From Poecilobothrus nobilitatus (Eukaryota > Arthropoda > Insecta > Diptera > Dolichopodidae), in contig OX352773.1 of assembly GCA_947095535.1 (NCBI GenBank), positions 84,478,670 to 84,542,669 on the forward strand: a stretch of 64,000 nt of DNA, in the 5' to 3' direction. The position numbers and the translations under genes are program-made. This document shows, piece by piece, positions 60,295-64,000 of this stretch; position 1 is the stretch's first letter, and each line of letters begins with the position of its first letter. The notes beneath the pieces were generated by a model. The model saw only the letters and a program-made list of their open reading frames with translations, had not been told where the DNA came from and searched no databases.

Positions 60295-60753
60295 GTTAAA
60301 TTATTGTTTTATTTACTAACCCTCCATGAAAAACAATCAAAATTCTCACTTATCCATTGAATTTATTATATTATCTACATTTAATAATAATTTGTAAAGT
60401 TATTATCTTTTTTTTTTTTTCTTATAAAATTAGCTTTTGTTTCTTTGATTTTCTTTATATTTCAATGTATTACTTTATAAATTGTTGTGTTTATAATAAT
60501 AATAGAAAAATATAAAACGTTAATTAAAAAAATAATTAATGATATGATATATACATATACATATAACAATAATGTCACATATAACATGAGTTATAAATAT
60601 ATTAATTTTTTTATTTTTTTTATTTATATATTTAAGAAAGACTAAGATGTAAATTCAAAAATTAAAATTAAAAGTTCATTACATATACCTATATACATAC
60701 ATATTGTATATACACATATACAAAAAAAAATATATACAATAATTTTCAATAAA

Positions 60754-60870
60754 CAGTAAACCCGCCAACTGCGCGGTTTTTCATTGTACGGTTTCGCAAT
60801 TGCGCGGCCAAGTTTTAAATACCAAAATTTCTATCTGCGCGGTAAAAATTTCGTAGCTGCGCGGCTTTTT
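60754..60870. repeat. CAGTAAACC terminus with four TGCGCGG words
   Basis: TGCGCGG occurs at 60770, 60801, 60836 and 60858 within 95 bases of extremely AT-rich DNA, preceded by CAGTAAACCCGCCAAC, which resembles a pogo/Tigger-type terminal repeat. Related GC words (TACGCGGTTACGGTTTGCGC) recur near 61200. Possible non-autonomous DNA transposon end with subterminal transposase-binding repeats. Confidence 0.4.
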
Positions 60871-61333
60871 TTTCTATAGTTTTTATGTTTATTTATTTAT
60901 TTATTTATATTCAGGTACCGTGGTACATAAATGTGCCAGGTAGCTATAACCCCTGTTTTCATGTAGGAATGTGGGGTGTACGTGATATTATGATATATAA
61001 AGTATTTACATATTGCGATATTGAATATTTTTTTTTTTATATTATTATTATTGTACACAGCCGGAAATCGAACCCTATTATGTTTATATTAATGTAAATA
61101 TGTATATTAATCTTTGAATAAAGACTTTTTATTATATTTTTGCAATTTTTCTAATATCTGGAACCTAACCCTATAATTACATATAAAATCAGGTACACAG
61201 TACGCGGTTACGGTTTGCGCGTTGTTTTTGTGAAACGTATTTACCGCGTAAGTACTCAACAATAATTGATTACAAAAATTTAACAATTTTCGAAATATAA
61301 AACTACATATGATTATGCTCACAACTCTTTTTA

Positions 61334-62640
61334 GCACATTTCCAAAAAAATTTTGAAAAAATGTGCTTATTAGTTTCACTCTGTCCGTCCGTCTGTTTAC
61401 AAAACTTCTACACCGTTAAAGATAGAGAAAAAAAAAATTTAACCATGGTTAGGTCTCAAAAAAAAAAAAAAAATATTTTGTGGAACAACGTTTTCATGTA
61501 GCCCCCCCCATTACGGAGCTACAGCCCCTCAAACTTTGAAAAAGCCCTATTTTTAAATGCATATATCTTATGTTCTGCTTAAGATTTTTTCAATCTGAAA
61601 ACGTCATGCGCCAGGTATTTTTTTTAACTTTGTAAATTAATATCAAAATTATACAATTTTTTTAAATTTAGTATTTAAATTTACCGTTATGTGAAAACCA
61701 AATTTTGCATGATTTTTCTACTTTCATAACTCCGGCACGCTTTTAGATAGAGGCTTGAAATTTTGAGACAAGAAAGAACTTTTAGAATTAGTACAAATTT
61801 GCTCAGAAAATTTTTTTTGGGCCACCCCTTGTTTATGAGCTATTAGGGCTTAAAAATTGAAAATTTGCTATTTTTAAACACTTGTAACTTAGGAACCTGT
61901 ACACATTTTACTTCGGAAAGATATAAAAATTAAAGCTACAGTAATATATTTTAACGTGTGTTAAAAGTTTATTTTAGTTATATAGGGTTCCAGAGTTACA
62001 GCTCTTCGAAATTGCAAAAAAAGTCCCATTTTCAGATGTGTATATCTCAGGCTCTGCGTAATATAATCCAAAACCGCCAGCAGACCGGAAATTTTATTAT
62101 CTACGTGCAATATTAAAATTATGCAATATTTTGTAATTTGCTATTTAAATTTATCGTTATGCGAAAAGCACATTTTCCATCAAATTTCTCAAAATCAAAT
62201 TTTTTCATAACTCTGGCGCGTCTGTACACAGTAACGTGAAATTTTGAGACAAGAAAGAACTTTTAGAATTAGTATAAGTTTTCTTACAAAATTTTTTTGC
62301 ACCACCACCTTTTTAAGAAGTATTAGGGATGAAAAATTGAAAATTTGCTATTTTTAGGCACCTGTAACTTAAGCACCCGTACAAATTTTTCTTCGGCAAG
62401 ACATAAAAATTAAAGCTCCAGTAATATATTTTTACGTGTGTTAACGGTTATAAACGTGTGTTTCTGAGTTATAAAGGGTTCCGGACTTACAGCCTCTCAA
62501 GAGAAAAGTCCTATTTTCAAATATTTTATTATTACAAAAAGTTTCTTAAATTTTCAAATTTTTGTGCAAGTCACAATTCTAAACAGTTTGTATTGTGTTT
62601 TGGAAATGTGCGCTTTTAAAACCGTTGGTTTACATTCTAT
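61334..62640 (+). mobile_element. Helentron-like non-autonomous element with ~480-bp internal duplication
   Basis: A subterminal inverted repeat GCACATTTCCAAAA (61334-61347) is matched by TTTTGGAAATGTGC (62598-62611), followed by a stem-loop AAACC-GTT-GGTTT and the terminus ACATTCTAT. A GTCC tract (CTGTCCGTCCGTCTG, 61380) lies near the 5' end, as in DINE-1/mini-me. Internally a block repeats at about 480 bases (for example CAAGAAAGAACTTTTAGAAT at 61769 and 62250; AAATTTGCTATTTTTA at 61861 and 62341). No coding capacity is seen. Confidence 0.75.
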
Positions 62641-62644
62641 CTTG

Positions 62645-63735
62645 TTTTTTTTCTCTTTTGTTTTGTTTTAACTATAATTGAAATTGAAATTAAAATTAAA
62701 AATCTTTATTAGCTGCAAAAATTTACAAATACTTTACAAATTCTTAAAAAAAATATTTTTTAGAATTTTGTTCAAAAAAAAAAATTAAATTAGAGTTGAT
62801 TTCTTTTAAATTAATTTTATTTTATTGTAGAAAAGTACAAAACGTACTACCACTTACTTACTTATAATTATTTTTCCCCTTTTTTATTTTTTTTTATTTA
62901 TAATACATAATTAATTTAGTATTTACTTTTTCTTTTTTAATTCTTTTTTTTTTATAACACCTAAAAGCAGCTGCTGAAGCTAATTTTATAATATATTTCC
63001 TATTATTACAACAAGAATAACAATTCTACTGAGATTCAAAAACTAGTCGTATACATTTTTTCTCTTTTTTCTTCTGTTTTTTTTTTTTATATAACGCTTC
63101 AATTTTTTTTGTTTTCCCACAGCGATATCTTATTATTGTAAGGGATGCATATTATGTACTTGGCAGACTTATTATGTTAATAAATTTTCTATAAATTCAA
63201 TGGTATGTCTATTATTTATATACAGGTATATATATTTACACACTTATACACTTGCACACAAGATTATAAGCAAAATTTTAATATGTATTAACTGTTTATA
63301 ATAAGAGTAGAAGAAAATACGTACATTAATGTGATAATTAAAACAAACTTTATACTATTTAATTTTGAAATAAAAATTTTTTTTTTGTCAAAAATATTTT
63401 TTTTCTATTAATTTTAAATATTGAGTGTTTTAATATAATTGTTGGTCATTAAGAATTAAACAACAGTTTCGAAATTGATATGCACTTGGCAACTATTTTA
63501 TGTTTTTTGTCTTACCACTTCACCATGAGGTTTTTTTTTTTATTTCAATGTATTGCCCTTTTTATTAATTTCACATTTTATTTGGATTTTTGAATTTATT
63601 TAATGCAGTGTTTTACTAATTAAAATTTGGTTACCTTTCTTTTATATATATATATTTTAGACCAGTTCATTTTATGCAAAATATAGATATTCTATAACAT
63701 TACTAATTTACTTTTGTTAAGCTGCATCACAATGT
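62645..63735. other. AT-rich stretch, no gene seen
   Basis: Long T and A runs. No recognised feature before the pol remnant. Confidence 0.4.
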
Positions 63736-63739
63736 AGAA

Positions 63740-64000
63740 ACAGCTGGTGGTCAAAAATTCAAAATTTTGGGTAGTGTAGAAATAGACAAACTTTTCTAAC
63801 ACCACCAAACCGATCGAATTATTTCTAGTACCTGTTTTGACCCAAAACTTGTATTTAGGAATTGACTTTTGGAATAAATTTGGTTTAATGCACAAGCTAA
63901 CCGAAAAGTTTAACATAGAAGAATTGCAACAAAACATTCAAGCCCATGATCTTACCGTCAACCAAAAATGCCGATTGAATAGAACAATAACATGGTTCCC
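63740..64000 (+). pseudogene. pol: Ty3/gypsy-type aspartic protease remnant, start of pol (runs off right edge)
   Basis: The plus strand reads TAGGQKFKILGSVEIDKLF (63740 on), then after a frame change LFLVPVLTQNLYLGIDFWNK (63819 on) and on, without a stop, to the window end. 'VP.L....LGIDFW..FG' is the conserved C-terminal part of gypsy-type retropepsins, just before reverse transcriptase. The catalytic DTG/DSG region expected ~40 residues upstream is not visible, so the copy appears truncated or decayed at its left. It is in the opposite orientation to the gag at 1-985 and is a separate element. Confidence 0.7.

Noticed and set aside
63692..63937. 81-codon minus-strand ORF
   Set aside because: Antisense shadow of the gypsy-type protease/pol remnant on the plus strand.

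Overview
The window looks like a stretch of an insect genome, most likely a fly (Diptera). It is very AT-rich, has long A/T runs and microsatellites, and is packed with decayed transposable elements of classes typical of flies: Ty3/gypsy, several LINE types, Helitron and Helentron/DINE-1-like elements, hAT, piggyBac, pogo-like and MULE. I see no complete host gene. The host contribution that stands out is one short, GC-richer exon candidate (60188-60294) in otherwise non-coding DNA. The simplest reading is intronic or intergenic sequence of a large fly genome. The species cannot be named from this sequence.

Layout. 1-2094: the 5' part of a gypsy-type retrotransposon on the minus strand (possible LTR, tRNA-Ser-type primer-binding site, leader, open gag running off the left edge). 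2640-3360: a MULE transposase fossil. 4440-5510: an array of ~147-bp units. 6755-6919: a tRNA-like SINE head. 8027-8957: a hAT element with perfect 8-bp target duplication. 9640-14401: a nearly full-length but broken Helitron Rep-helicase gene, followed by pyrimidine-rich repeats to ~15530. 15650-17045: fragments of two Helentron-like families. 18229-18910: a non-autonomous hAT element with perfect TSD. 19486-19651: a large hairpin. 21050-21600: a LINE 3' end. 23078-24180: another DINE-like element. 25100-25722: an unidentified foreign-looking coding remnant, abutting a LINE endonuclease fragment (25723-26215).

26400-34490 is mostly unannotatable AT-rich DNA with SINE pieces at 27616-27712 and 32516-33163. 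34495-36350: a complete-looking DINE-1/mini-me-like element carrying the same 147-bp array. 36650-38800: a pogo/Tigger-like transposase fossil. 39112-40395: a LINE reverse transcriptase fragment. 41481-46183: a piggyBac element bounded by TTAA, carrying an N-terminal transposase fragment and invaded by a LINE and a Helentron-like end. 46190-60150 is largely featureless apart from repeat pieces (48600-49150, 53330-53840, 56040-56560), a LINE C-terminal fragment (54840-55255) and a perfect hairpin (55432-55480). 61334-62640: a Helentron-like element with a ~480-bp internal duplication. 63740-64000: a gypsy-type protease/pol fragment leaving the right edge.

Nearly every coding piece is a mobile-element relic with frameshifts or stops. 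The gypsy gag at the left edge is the exception, with no stop in 985 bases. The parts worth most attention are the shared tandem-array module of the Helentron-like elements, the candidate host exon, and the unidentified protein remnant at 25.1-25.7 kb.
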